Of a DNA stretch of 23,960 nt, positions 1 through 8,860 are shown piece after piece (within the stretch, counting starts at the first letter, position 1; each line of letters begins with the position of its first letter). Source of the DNA: JAYVIQ01 sp043770215 (GTDB lineage: Bacteria > Bacteroidota > Bacteroidia > Cytophagales > JAAEPT01); assembly GCA_043770215.1 (NCBI GenBank), contig JAYVIQ010000061.1:1-23960 (forward strand), written 5' to 3'. The notes beneath the pieces are model-generated. The model was not told the DNA's origin and ran no database searches. It saw nothing but the letters and a program-made list of their open reading frames with translations. The translations under genes were made by a program, and so were the position numbers.

Positions 1-281
1 AGGGGTATCCAGCCGCCATGTAGGTGATAAATAGCTTCTTTTTTTGAAAGAATGGCTTTTTTTAATTCTTTATCTATAAAAAACGGAAATTTGTGAGAGC
101 GATAAAGGATAGTAGAAAAAGTTCTAGGGGGGTAATCATGTTTTGTGTCTTTTGTTATTCCCCAAACGGCTACATTCTTTCCTGCGTTTGCTTGCTCAGT
201 TGCCATTTGGTATACCACTTTGTTTACTCCATTAAGTCTGTTTGGATTGGCTTTTCCTAAAACGATATGAATGATTTCCAT
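1..281 (-). CDS. Glycosyltransferase, family-4-like, N-terminal part (runs off the left edge)
   Basis: This reading frame starts with ATG at 281 and is open to the edge of the window (93 codons seen). The N-terminus reads MEIIHIVLGKANPNRLNGV followed by NKVVYQMATEQANAGKNVAV. The beta-strand, the GKANPNRxNGVNKVV loop and the helix ending in a second strand are typical of the acceptor-side Rossmann domain of GT-B enzymes that build capsular or exopolysaccharides, and H-L-H-G-G-W-I-P near the cut end fits the next strand and loop. The start lies inside the last 25 nt of the flippase gene, so the two are translationally coupled in the export operon. It probably adds a sugar to a lipid-linked repeat unit at the inner face of the membrane. 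The sugar and linkage cannot be told, because the C-terminal nucleotide-sugar domain is outside the window. Confidence 0.8.
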   Translation of the reverse strand, partial: MEIIHIVLGKANPNRLNGVNKVVYQMATEQANAGKNVAVWGITKDTKHDYPPRTFSTILYRSHKFPFFIDKELKKAILSKKEAIYHLHGGWIP

Positions 282-1495
282 AAATAGAACTGTTTTTTTG
301 ATAAAATAAGTAGCCAAAAAATAATAAGAAGAAACTGCGAGACAATTAATCCACATAAAGCACCATACAAAGAGAAATGGGTAAGTAAATACTCTGAAAA
401 CAAAATAGAAAACGCTAGTGTGATTGCATACCCATAAAAAAAATAATTGTTGAGGTGTAAGATTCTAATTCCAATCCTTATTGGTTGGCAAATATAAATA
501 AGTGTGTATAATATGGTCATGCCTTTTAATAAGAATGCATATTCTTTAAAGTCTGCTCCCCCCGCTATTTCCATAACTTGTTCTGAAAATATGAAAATAA
601 AAATCATAAAAAGTAAAAAAACTATTCCTGCATACTTGGTCATTTTTGCTAGATAGGCAATGGCTAATCCTTTATTTTTTGCAAAATATAAAGAGGTCTG
701 CGGCAACACATAATTCTCAAAAGTTTGTAGTAGAATGTTTAACACACCAAATAAAGATTGGGCCAACCGTAAAGCACCCAATGCTCTGCTTCCTAAATAA
801 AACCCTGATGCAACTACAAATAAATTGCCAGACCACCACTGTACCAATGCGGTCATAAATAACCATTTTCCTTGTATAAAATGAAGCTTTGAGAATTCTT
901 TAAAAAGATTAATGGGTATGCCTTTTGGTTTTAGAACTATAACGCCAAACACTATTGAAGGCAAATACGCAAATGCAAATTTAGTAAACAATGCATCAAG
1001 CGAGATAGATTTTTGGGATGTGAAAATGACTAAAATGACCAAAATCTGCCCTGCACTACAAAATAAGTCTAAAACAACCACTTTTTTTGCTTTGTCTAAT
1101 GCCAAGAAAACTTTTCTTAGGTAATCATGAAAAGCATAAAAAAGAATAAAAAAACAAGCTGATAAACTTAATCCTGGTATGGGGTGGAAAATAAAAAAAC
1201 AAAATAGTAAAAATGATGATGCACACAGAATAGTTGATTGAGACAGAAAAGTGAAGCTGATGTAGGCATTTTTATTTTCCTGATTACCAATATTTACTTG
1301 AAAAGGTTGTATAATCAAAGCACTTGTTAGGCTAATAAATAAAAAAACACCTAATACTACCCCTGAATAAATACCAAAATCATAAATACTTAATGTTCTT
1401 GCCAAAAAAATTGTGAGCAAAAAACTAGTGCCGCTAAATATAGCTTGATCCAAAATGATTAACACTCTATTGTTTGCTAATAATCTTTTAAGCAT
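257..1495 (-). CDS. Polysaccharide flippase, Wzx/MOP superfamily membrane protein
   Basis: This 412-aa protein is hydrophobic almost throughout, with about a dozen predicted membrane helices, the usual size for a Wzx-type translocase. The N-terminus carries the flippase signature LDQAIFSGTSFLLTIFLAR, followed by an alternation of hydrophobic helices and short polar loops. The family moves undecaprenyl-linked repeat units across the inner membrane for polymerisation. The ATG overlaps the last 8 nt of the co-polymerase gene and its 3' end overlaps the glycosyltransferase start by 25 nt, so it sits in the middle of a coupled operon. A teichoic-acid or O-antigen transporter of the same superfamily would look the same. 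The substrate is not readable from sequence. No polymerase (Wzy) gene is seen in the window; it may lie further left. Confidence 0.85.
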   Translation of the reverse strand: MLKRLLANNRVLIILDQAIFSGTSFLLTIFLARTLSIYDFGIYSGVVLGVFLFISLTSALIIQPFQVNIGNQENKNAYISFTFLSQSTILCASSFLLFCFFIFHPIPGLSLSACFFILFYAFHDYLRKVFLALDKAKKVVVLDLFCSAGQILVILVIFTSQKSISLDALFTKFAFAYLPSIVFGVIVLKPKGIPINLFKEFSKLHFIQGKWLFMTALVQWWSGNLFVVASGFYLGSRALGALRLAQSLFGVLNILLQTFENYVLPQTSLYFAKNKGLAIAYLAKMTKYAGIVFLLFMIFIFIFSEQVMEIAGGADFKEYAFLLKGMTILYTLIYICQPIRIGIRILHLNNYFFYGYAITLAFSILFSEYLLTHFSLYGALCGLIVSQFLLIIFWLLILSKKQFYLWKSFISF

Positions 1496-3698
1496 TCATT
1501 TTTTTCTTAATAAGTATTTTTACTTTTCTAAATAACCCAGAGAAATACATAAAGATTTCACGAATCAAACTAGGATTGTATCCTATTCTATTAATTGCAA
1601 AGTATAAAGATGGAATTGAATATTCTTCTTTCATCAAATCTATTTTAATGATTTCTTTTGCTGGTGTCAGTCTAGTGTCTATACATACCAGATTCATATG
1701 GGCTACATCCATAATAGATAATGTAAACTGGCTGCCAAATTCTTCATTTAAGACCAATATTTGTTCGTAATTTTCTCTAAACTGCAATACCCATTCTTGT
1801 ATTTGTGCATTAGAAAAAGATTTAAACATATCATTTTTTATGTTAAAAATATCTAAGTATTCATTTATTGATGTAGGTTTATCTACCTGTAGCATCTCTT
1901 TTTTGTGTAAAATAGAATGAAAATCTATCAAAAGTACTTTTCGCTTTTGATAAACAAAACTATTGACTAGATTTTTGCATATATACGATGCGCCTTCTTT
2001 AATACAGTAACCAGTAAAGCATATAATTTCATGAGAGGCAATTATTTTTTTCACCTCAAATTGCGCTAATAGTATCAAGAAAAATGATTTTTCGCTTTTT
2101 CTATTTAATAGTTTGGGTACTTCTGCTACAATAGGAATCATAGAGTTTTTTTCAACTGTAGCTATGTCATTTACTTTTGCTTTAAGAGAATGAATGATAA
2201 ATATGAAGGCTATTGCCCCCATTAAAAATAAAATTGAAGTAACAATTTTTATAATCCCTCTATTTGGAGAAACGGGAGTTTTGGTGATGTATGCTGGGGT
2301 AATAATTCTGTGGAATGCTATTTTAGCAGATCGGGCTATTTCTGCTTCTATTTTTTTTCCATTCAAAAAATTGTAAGATTGCTGGTAAATATTAAATTCT
2401 CTATTTAATACATTCAGTGCATTTTCCTTTTCTGGCACCCCAATAAAAACTTCTTCTCCTTTTACAATATCTGCTGTTAATTTATCGTATTTTATCTGTA
2501 GGTTGTTTTTTGTATTTTTTATACTTTCTATCAAATAACTTGTTAGGTCATTTACCTTTTTATCTATTATTAAAACTCTTTCGTCTTTTTCAGTGTATTG
2601 CAGCAATAAATCTCTTTTGTCTGATTGGAGCTGCTTTATTTTTTTTACCATTTCTGTAGACAATAAATCTGTAAAAGCTTCAAAATTTGGAGCCAATTTG
2701 TAAAAATCATTTTTACCAGACTGAATGTAGGATTCTAATTCCATGATGGCTTGCAAACTCATTTTTAGGTTTGTTTGCTGTATTTTTAGTTGAGACAGCT
2801 TACGTAAATCTGTTTCTGTTTCCTGACTTATATTTGTTATCTTATAATCATTTCTGTACGTAAGTATTTTATTTTCAATATTAGATAATTGAGTGCCAAC
2901 CTCATTTATACGGTCATCTAAAAATTTAACTGTAATATTTGCCGCGTTAAATTTAGTATCTATGTAATCTTGAATGTATATTTTTGCCAATACATTTGGA
3001 AACAAGGCAGCTTTCTCTGGATGAGGAGATTTATAGCTAATTCTAATTACTGCTACATCTTTGTCTATTGGGCTAACGTCTAAATTTTTTGCTAAATCTG
3101 AAAACATAGCTTGTTTACTACAAATGACAAATTCATATTCGTCAGGTATTTTAATTCCTGCCTTATGAGCTATAATTTCTTTATTTATTTTTACTATTAT
3201 TTTAGAATTTTTTACGGTCAAAGTGTCTCCAAAATTACCACTGTCAAGCAAGGTTTCACCATCATAAACGGTGGCCAAATACGCTTTACTTAAGTGCAAT
3301 TTGTACGTACGGTCTTTTTGATTTTCTTCAAAATCTATAGGTATGATATCAATGGGGGAGTCTTTAAATAATTCCTGTTTTTTTAAATTGCCAACTCTAA
3401 ATATTTGAACTTCTAAGTTTACGCTGTCTAATACTTTATTAAGTAAAATGTGAGAGGTTAAGATTTGTATTTCAGCATCTAATTTTTGATTGGTGGCAAA
3501 TACATCTAAATCTTTGTATAGGTTACTGTGCGGCACTCCTTCTCCATGGTCTGCTAACCTCAATTTGGCTGTGCTTTCATACATGGGAGTAACATAATTT
3601 AAATATTTACTAGCTCCCATATAGCCCAATACCATAGAAATAACAATAATTAGCCATCCACGCAGATAGGGTTTTAAAAAAGAGGAAGTTTCGCTCAT
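1488..3698 (-). CDS. Wzz/GumC-type polysaccharide co-polymerase with degenerate BY-kinase domain
   Basis: This 736-aa inner-membrane protein has the layout of a polysaccharide co-polymerase fused to a tyrosine kinase. TM1 is at about 15-33, followed by the Wzz domain. A long periplasmic coiled-coil region (about 250-460) leads to the proline-rich motif TPVSPNR at 474-480 and TM2 at about 482-504. A cytoplasmic Rossmann-like domain (about 515-736) follows. In working BY-kinases this domain has a GKS/T Walker A, an A' motif with DxD, and a tyrosine-rich tail. Here the P-loop equivalent (562-571) reads TGYCIKEGAS with no lysine before the serine, the A' motif (589-594) reads LLIDFH, the Walker B position reads ILVLNEE, and the tail (FRKVKILIKKKMNA) has no tyrosine. 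It therefore probably sets chain length and links to the OPX pore but does not phosphorylate itself. It lies 5 nt after the OPX gene. Confidence 0.85.
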   Translation of the reverse strand: MSETSSFLKPYLRGWLIIVISMVLGYMGASKYLNYVTPMYESTAKLRLADHGEGVPHSNLYKDLDVFATNQKLDAEIQILTSHILLNKVLDSVNLEVQIFRVGNLKKQELFKDSPIDIIPIDFEENQKDRTYKLHLSKAYLATVYDGETLLDSGNFGDTLTVKNSKIIVKINKEIIAHKAGIKIPDEYEFVICSKQAMFSDLAKNLDVSPIDKDVAVIRISYKSPHPEKAALFPNVLAKIYIQDYIDTKFNAANITVKFLDDRINEVGTQLSNIENKILTYRNDYKITNISQETETDLRKLSQLKIQQTNLKMSLQAIMELESYIQSGKNDFYKLAPNFEAFTDLLSTEMVKKIKQLQSDKRDLLLQYTEKDERVLIIDKKVNDLTSYLIESIKNTKNNLQIKYDKLTADIVKGEEVFIGVPEKENALNVLNREFNIYQQSYNFLNGKKIEAEIARSAKIAFHRIITPAYITKTPVSPNRGIIKIVTSILFLMGAIAFIFIIHSLKAKVNDIATVEKNSMIPIVAEVPKLLNRKSEKSFFLILLAQFEVKKIIASHEIICFTGYCIKEGASYICKNLVNSFVYQKRKVLLIDFHSILHKKEMLQVDKPTSINEYLDIFNIKNDMFKSFSNAQIQEWVLQFRENYEQILVLNEEFGSQFTLSIMDVAHMNLVCIDTRLTPAKEIIKIDLMKEEYSIPSLYFAINRIGYNPSLIREIFMYFSGLFRKVKILIKKKMNA

Positions 3699-3703
3699 AT
3701 AAC

Positions 3704-4453
3704 TTATTTAAAAACCCCCAAAAGCACAGCGGCTGTAGTAATTGCTGATGTAAAAGGAATTATTGTTGAAATTCTTTTATCAAAAACCTTGTATTTTTTT
3801 GATGGTACTATGACTATATCACCAGGATATAAATCTATGTTCTGGTACAAAAAATCACCTGATTTTGTAAGGTTTATATTGGCTATATGAACATTTGGTC
3901 CTACTTGTCTCAAGACTTTTATATATTTTACATTGGCATAGAAATCAAACCCTTTGCAAAGTGTTACCATTGTAATCAAAGAATTTTTTTCTTTATCTAC
4001 TGTGATTACCTGCGGGTCACGTACTTCTCCTAATATTGTAATCTGTCTATTTAAAATTTTAATATCTACAATTGGGTTAAGTACCCATTCTGAATATATA
4101 GATTGTAGAGTGTCTTTTAGCTCAATAATTGTTTTGTTTTCAACTGTAATGGTACCAATTTTTGGAGCTTCTATATTCCCTTTTTTATCTACCAACAGCC
4201 ATTTTCCATAAATTTCATTGGAGTTATATATTCCAAAACTAGAGCCAATACTTAAATCCTCTTGACCCCAAACGCTTATTGTAATTTTATCGTCTTTACG
4301 TATTTTATACTGATAGCTTGAGTCAGGAAAAAAAACACTGTCTATAGTAGCTACAGTGTTGTTTTCCTTTTTAGAATCAAATAAATTTGTTGTTTTACAA
4401 GAAACTAAAAGATAAAGTAAAAAAAAACTTAAAAGCCAAGGTCTAATGCTCAT
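3704..4453 (-). CDS. Polysaccharide export outer-membrane lipoprotein (OPX/Wza-like)
   Basis: This is a 249-aa lipoprotein: the signal peptide ends in the lipobox LVSC, with the acylated cysteine at residue 19. A Poly_export domain at about 47-133 begins with YKIRKDDKITISVWG and ends with LNPIVDIKI. It is followed by one SLBB-type domain (about 137-205, starting ITILGEVRDPQVI) and by LYPGDIVIVPSK at 208-219. A hydrophobic C-terminal segment (about 229-248) could insert in the outer membrane, like the Wza helix barrel. It is shorter than the roughly 380-aa E. coli Wza and has fewer SLBB repeats, as is usual in Bacteroidota. Its ATG overlaps the stop of the REC gene in a TAATG junction and the co-polymerase follows after 5 nt. 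It should form the export channel with that co-polymerase. Confidence 0.88.
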   Translation of the reverse strand: MSIRPWLLSFFLLYLLVSCKTTNLFDSKKENNTVATIDSVFFPDSSYQYKIRKDDKITISVWGQEDLSIGSSFGIYNSNEIYGKWLLVDKKGNIEAPKIGTITVENKTIIELKDTLQSIYSEWVLNPIVDIKILNRQITILGEVRDPQVITVDKEKNSLITMVTLCKGFDFYANVKYIKVLRQVGPNVHIANINLTKSGDFLYQNIDLYPGDIVIVPSKKYKVFDKRISTIIPFTSAITTAAVLLGVFK

Positions 4454-4884
4454 TAACGAAGTTTAAATATGGTTTTGAAAATCGATTTTTTTCTGCTGTT
4501 CAATACTTTTTTAACTTCTGCTATTTTATCTATGGTTACTAATAAATTTTTGTCTAGTTCTGTATTTTTTTCTAAGTAGTCAAAGGCGCCATACTTAAGC
4601 GCGTTTACAGCAGTTTTAATTTCTTCTTGTGCAGAAACCATTACCACATATATATTTGGGTTGTATCTTTTTATTTTTCTTAAAACTTCAAAACCTGTAA
4701 ATACATCCATATTATAATCTAAAAATATTATGTCTGGCTTGGTATGTAAATTATCCAAACATGCAACGCCATTTTCGAAAATGGTAATATCTTCATATCC
4801 TGCACCAACTAATATTTGTTTCATCATATTTAAATGAAAAACATCATCATCTACTACATAAATTTTTATTGGTTTTTGTTCCAT
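4453..4884 (-). CDS. Stand-alone response-regulator receiver (REC) protein
   Basis: This 143-aa protein is one CheY-like receiver domain with no output domain. The acidic pocket is at D12-D13, the phospho-acceptor is D56 in FLDYNMD, the switch serine is S84 in VMVSAQ, and the conserved lysine is K106. The lysine is followed by N instead of the usual proline. The last residues (VLNSRKKSIFKTIFKLR) form a basic, possibly amphipathic tail. It is the first gene of the polysaccharide operon and is coupled to the OPX gene by a 1-nt overlap, which ties its job to export. The hybrid kinase encoded just upstream ends in an Hpt domain, so this REC is a plausible final phosphate acceptor (inference). It may act by protein-protein contact on the export machine or as a phosphate sink. 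Confidence 0.9.
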   Translation of the reverse strand: MEQKPIKIYVVDDDVFHLNMMKQILVGAGYEDITIFENGVACLDNLHTKPDIIFLDYNMDVFTGFEVLRKIKRYNPNIYVVMVSAQEEIKTAVNALKYGAFDYLEKNTELDKNLLVTIDKIAEVKKVLNSRKKSIFKTIFKLR

Positions 4885-4926
4885 TTCAATATGTTTTAGT
4901 ATTTATAAATGCTTCATTTAATATTC

Positions 4927-4934
4927 CAAAGATA
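4927..4934 (-). promoter_or_regulatory. Candidate -7 promoter element of the polysaccharide operon
   Basis: On the minus strand the octamer TATCTTTG fits the Bacteroidota -7 consensus TAnnTTTG and lies 42 nt before the REC start codon. No TTG is seen at the expected -33 distance, so the match is only half complete. The 121-nt spacer between the hybrid kinase and the REC gene has no other better candidate. Confidence 0.35.
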
Positions 4935-5005
4935 CAAGAAACTAAAATAAAGGCATTTATTTTAAATGATTTTTAAACGTTTAGGCTATTTTAAAATGCA
5001 AAGAA

Positions 5006-8000
5006 TTACATTTTGCTTAATTGTTTTGCAACCTCTCTAAGTTGTAAAACAATATTAGTCACTAATTCTGTTAAAACACCATGCTGTATATTCTCCTCAC
5101 AATTTTCTAACAACCTTATTTCTTTTTCTAAACTTACAATACCCATCTGATCTATGCTCGGCTTTATCTTATGGGCTATCTTTCTTAATGCATCAAGCTT
5201 ATTTTCATGCAAGGCTTGTAATAACAATTCTGTATTAGATTCTGCCAATTCAATAAATAAAGTTACCATTTTCAAAACAAATGCATCATTTCCTTTGCTT
5301 AAATTTTTTAAAAATGTTAAATCATACATCAAATTTCCTGTATTTGTTTCCATATCATCGTTTTCTTCTGACTCTTTTATTTTATTTTTATCTAAGCTTA
5401 TTGTGCTTTGTACTCTGTTTAGGAAATCCTTTTCATCATAAGGTTTTGTTATGTATGTATTCATTCCTATTGCCAAATACATTTCAACATCGTGTTTAAA
5501 GGCATTTGCAGTTAGTGCAATAATTGGAGTATTTATTTTTAATTCATTTCTAATGATTTTTGTAGCTTCTACACCATCCATTTCAGGCATTTGAATGTCC
5601 ATTAAGATTAAATCAAATGTGTGAGCCTTTAGTAAATCTAGTGCAATTAGCCCATTTTCAGCTTCAATGATATCACAGTTTAAGCCAGATAGGGTTTGAA
5701 TGGCTATAAAACGATTCATTTCGTTATCCTCTACAAGTAATATTTTAGAGCCAAATATTGATTTTGTATCTACTTCTACTTCTACATTTACCAAATTAGA
5801 TTTTAGGCCTATTTCAAATTCTAATTCAAAAGTAAAAGTGGATCCTTTTCCTTTTTCACTTTCAACAACTAATTTTCCACCCATCAATGTTATCAAATCA
5901 TTGGAAATAGCCATTCCTAATCCTGTCCCTTCAAATTTTCTATTGGCGGTATCTTGTTCTTGAGAAAATTTATCAAATATTTTAGAAATATAAACCTCTG
6001 ACATCCCTATGCCAGAATCACGTATTTGAAATCTTAATTTTTGGAAGCTTTCGGATTCTGATACAACTTCCAAAACCAATGACACAAACCCTTTTTCGGT
6101 AAATTTTATTGCATTGCCAATGATATTTATCAATACTTGCCTTATTCTAACCTGATCACATAATAATGAGTCTTTTATTTTTGGACTAATTTCAATACTA
6201 AAATCTAATTCTTTTTCTTTAGCCTGGGAATATAATATGCTATGCACATTAGCGGCTACTGAACTGATACTAGATTCATCATTATTTAGCATCAACTCCC
6301 CTGATTCTATTTTTGCGATATCTAAAATGTTGTTTAATATTGTCAATAAATGATTTGCAGAAGATCCTGACTGTTTTACATAAAAGGACTGGTCTTCATT
6401 TAAATTTTCTTTGTTTAACTGCCTTATCATTCCAATGATTACATTCAGAGGAGTTCTTATTTCATGACTCATATTGGCTAAAAATAATTCTTTTGCTTTA
6501 GCTGCTGCCTCAGCTATAGATTTAGATCTTGCCAATTCTATTTCTAATTCTTTTTGTTTAGTAATATCTAAGTGTATTCCTATAGAGCCAATCAACTCTC
6601 CATTGTCATTATAATTAGGTGCTCCGCTTAAAAACCACCATCTTTTCTCTCCTTTTTTATTTCTTACTTCTAATTCAATAGCATCAGAAATTCCATTTAG
6701 TCTCTTATCTCTGTTTCTTTCTATTAGATCTTTACCCTCTTTTGATAAAAGCATATCTGAGGCTATTTTTCCTTTGAGTTCTTCTAATTCAAAGCCAGAT
6801 ATTTCACAAAAACTTTGGTTAGCGTAGACTATTTCATCATGATTGTTTACTTCCAATAAACCTAAATTCATGTTTACTATGATATTCCTAAATTTTTCTT
6901 CTTGATAATTTAACTGTTGTTCTTTTAATTGTCTGTTTTGTACATTTATAATCATCTCACCAAAAAGGTACAGCAACCTTTTTTCTTTTTCTGTGTATTC
7001 GTGGTTACTTGTTAAAGAATCAAAACCCAAAAATCCTATTAGTTTTTTTTTGTCAAATAAGGGTACAGTTATGACGCTTTTAATTCCAAGAAACTCTAAT
7101 TTTTTCTTCTTTTCACTGTCTCTATCTTTCATTTCAGAGACATTTGGAACATAAAAAGTGTCTCCAAACTGATGTTTAGCTATTATTTCAGGGATTAAAT
7201 CAAACGATATTTTTTGACGTTTGTCTATCCTTGGTTCTATATTTCTACCACACCACTCATATGTATTTGAGATGATACGCTCATCAAAATCATATTCAAA
7301 TAAGTATACTCTATCTGCGTCTACAAATTCTGCCATTCTTCCAAGAGAATCATTAAAAACAGTATCTATTGCATTTAAATTAATGTTTATGAAAGATGAT
7401 GCTACATCTATTAAAGTTTCTAATAATTTATGTTCCTTGGCTAGCTTATGTTCTGCTTCATATTGTTGGGTACGATCTTGAGTAATGCCATCTATACGAA
7501 TTGGTTCTCCGTTTTCATTTAAAATAATTTTACCTTTGTTGTTTACCCATTTAATTTCTCCATTAACAGCCACCACCCTATATTTTACAGAAAAGAAACC
7601 TTTTGTTTCTAGCTTATTGTATATAGTACCTATGATATCTTTATCTTCTGGGTAGACAACTTTTTCCCATATGCTCACATCATTTTCCCAATCTTTGGGG
7701 GTAAAGCCGTATAGCTTCTCTACAGAAGGTGTAACAAATAAAAAGTTTAAATCTGGCAAGCTTAAAGACCAAACCACATCTGTCATTTCATTTAAGATGC
7801 TTTCTAGTTTTCTTTTTGTGTCTATTAAAGCAAATTCACTTTTCTTTTGAGCGGATATATCAATAGCAAGCGCCGTAAACTCTAATTTATTATTAGATCT
7901 ATTTATCTGTACGCTTTGCCCTATCCAAACCTCAGTACCTGATTTAGAAATAAGTGGAAATTCAAAGTAACTTGATGATTTAGTCTGGTTTACTTGATCT

Positions 8001-8683
8001 AAATAATGGTTTATAGTTTTCTTTCTGTAATCTTTTCTTACTAAATCTGTATATCTTAGTGTATACAATTCTTCTAGGGAGTAACCAGAGGTTCTTTCTC
8101 CAGCGTGGTTTGCGTATGTAAAAAAACCATTTTCGTTGGTTTTGTAAATAATGTCTGAGGCTAAATCTAACGTGGCCTTGTAGGCCGTCTCTGACATTTT
8201 AATTCTATCTGATTTTTGTTTTACTAGCTTATGAAGTTCGTTTATTTCTTGTTGTTGCAATTCTTTATTCTTAATGATTTGCAACATTTCAAAGGTTGAA
8301 TCTATAGTAGAAAAATCTGTCATTAAGACTTTTCTATCTACCAAAGAATCAAAAGTTTCTAAATAAGGTGAGCCAATAAAGATGAGTGTGTTAGAGCTTT
8401 TAATAAAAATGATTTGACCCTTTAGTAAGCTTTTTAAGGCTTTATTTTCAAACACAAAAATTTGATTTGTGTTTTGTGACAAAACAGTAAAATCAATTGT
8501 TTTAAGAATGGGAGTCTGAATAGTGTAATCAATATTTAACTCCAAATTTCTGGTTATGGACCATATTTTTTTAAAACTTGGACCATAAGAAATCATTTTT
8601 AATTGCGCATCTAACTCAAAATAAAATGGGAATGCCGTTTTAAATTGCTCTCTTGTAAATATGATGTTTTCACCTAATTCCAT
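5006..8683 (-). CDS. Hybrid sensor histidine kinase: HNOBA-PAS-PAS-GAF-PAS-HisKA-HATPase-REC-Hpt
   Basis: This 1225-aa protein has no membrane segment and should sense in the cytoplasm. Residues about 12-130 match the HNOBA (heme-NO-binding-associated) domain: QFKTAFPFYFELD near the start, LKGQIIFI (87-94), LIFIGSP (100-106), and the following helix. A short coiled coil (135-162) leads to PAS1 (165-280), PAS2 (290-408), GAF (422-582) and PAS3 (595-712). HisKA has H740 in SHEIRTPLN. The ATPase has the N box (N857), DSGIGM (889-894) and GTGLGM (919-924). The receiver has E985/D986, D1029 and K1080. The Hpt has H1171 in AHKIKPS. All residues needed for a four-step phosphorelay are present. The stand-alone REC gene follows after 121 nt and the sigma-54 regulator precedes it by 177 nt. 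No heme-NO sensor is seen nearby, so the signal is unknown. Confidence 0.9.
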   Translation of the reverse strand: MELGENIIFTREQFKTAFPFYFELDAQLKMISYGPSFKKIWSITRNLELNIDYTIQTPILKTIDFTVLSQNTNQIFVFENKALKSLLKGQIIFIKSSNTLIFIGSPYLETFDSLVDRKVLMTDFSTIDSTFEMLQIIKNKELQQQEINELHKLVKQKSDRIKMSETAYKATLDLASDIIYKTNENGFFTYANHAGERTSGYSLEELYTLRYTDLVRKDYRKKTINHYLDQVNQTKSSSYFEFPLISKSGTEVWIGQSVQINRSNNKLEFTALAIDISAQKKSEFALIDTKRKLESILNEMTDVVWSLSLPDLNFLFVTPSVEKLYGFTPKDWENDVSIWEKVVYPEDKDIIGTIYNKLETKGFFSVKYRVVAVNGEIKWVNNKGKIILNENGEPIRIDGITQDRTQQYEAEHKLAKEHKLLETLIDVASSFININLNAIDTVFNDSLGRMAEFVDADRVYLFEYDFDERIISNTYEWCGRNIEPRIDKRQKISFDLIPEIIAKHQFGDTFYVPNVSEMKDRDSEKKKKLEFLGIKSVITVPLFDKKKLIGFLGFDSLTSNHEYTEKEKRLLYLFGEMIINVQNRQLKEQQLNYQEEKFRNIIVNMNLGLLEVNNHDEIVYANQSFCEISGFELEELKGKIASDMLLSKEGKDLIERNRDKRLNGISDAIELEVRNKKGEKRWWFLSGAPNYNDNGELIGSIGIHLDITKQKELEIELARSKSIAEAAAKAKELFLANMSHEIRTPLNVIIGMIRQLNKENLNEDQSFYVKQSGSSANHLLTILNNILDIAKIESGELMLNNDESSISSVAANVHSILYSQAKEKELDFSIEISPKIKDSLLCDQVRIRQVLINIIGNAIKFTEKGFVSLVLEVVSESESFQKLRFQIRDSGIGMSEVYISKIFDKFSQEQDTANRKFEGTGLGMAISNDLITLMGGKLVVESEKGKGSTFTFELEFEIGLKSNLVNVEVEVDTKSIFGSKILLVEDNEMNRFIAIQTLSGLNCDIIEAENGLIALDLLKAHTFDLILMDIQMPEMDGVEATKIIRNELKINTPIIALTANAFKHDVEMYLAIGMNTYITKPYDEKDFLNRVQSTISLDKNKIKESEENDDMETNTGNLMYDLTFLKNLSKGNDAFVLKMVTLFIELAESNTELLLQALHENKLDALRKIAHKIKPSIDQMGIVSLEKEIRLLENCEENIQHGVLTELVTNIVLQLREVAKQLSKM

Positions 8684-8860
8684 TGAACTTCAGAAATACC
8701 TTGATAAGAACTTTTAACTTTTAATTTAAGTAATTTTAATATCCCCAACATAATTAAACTAACCCTCTTCAAATTTCTTAAAATATTTGTTTATTTTTAA
8801 AACTATGGTGTTTAAGCATTTAATTATTTTATTTACAGGGCTATAAGTGTATTTCATAAC

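Noticed and set aside
8684..8860. Promoter search between the sigma-54 regulator and the hybrid kinase
   Set aside because: Only poor matches to TAnnTTTG were found, and no terminator; nothing strong enough to annotate.
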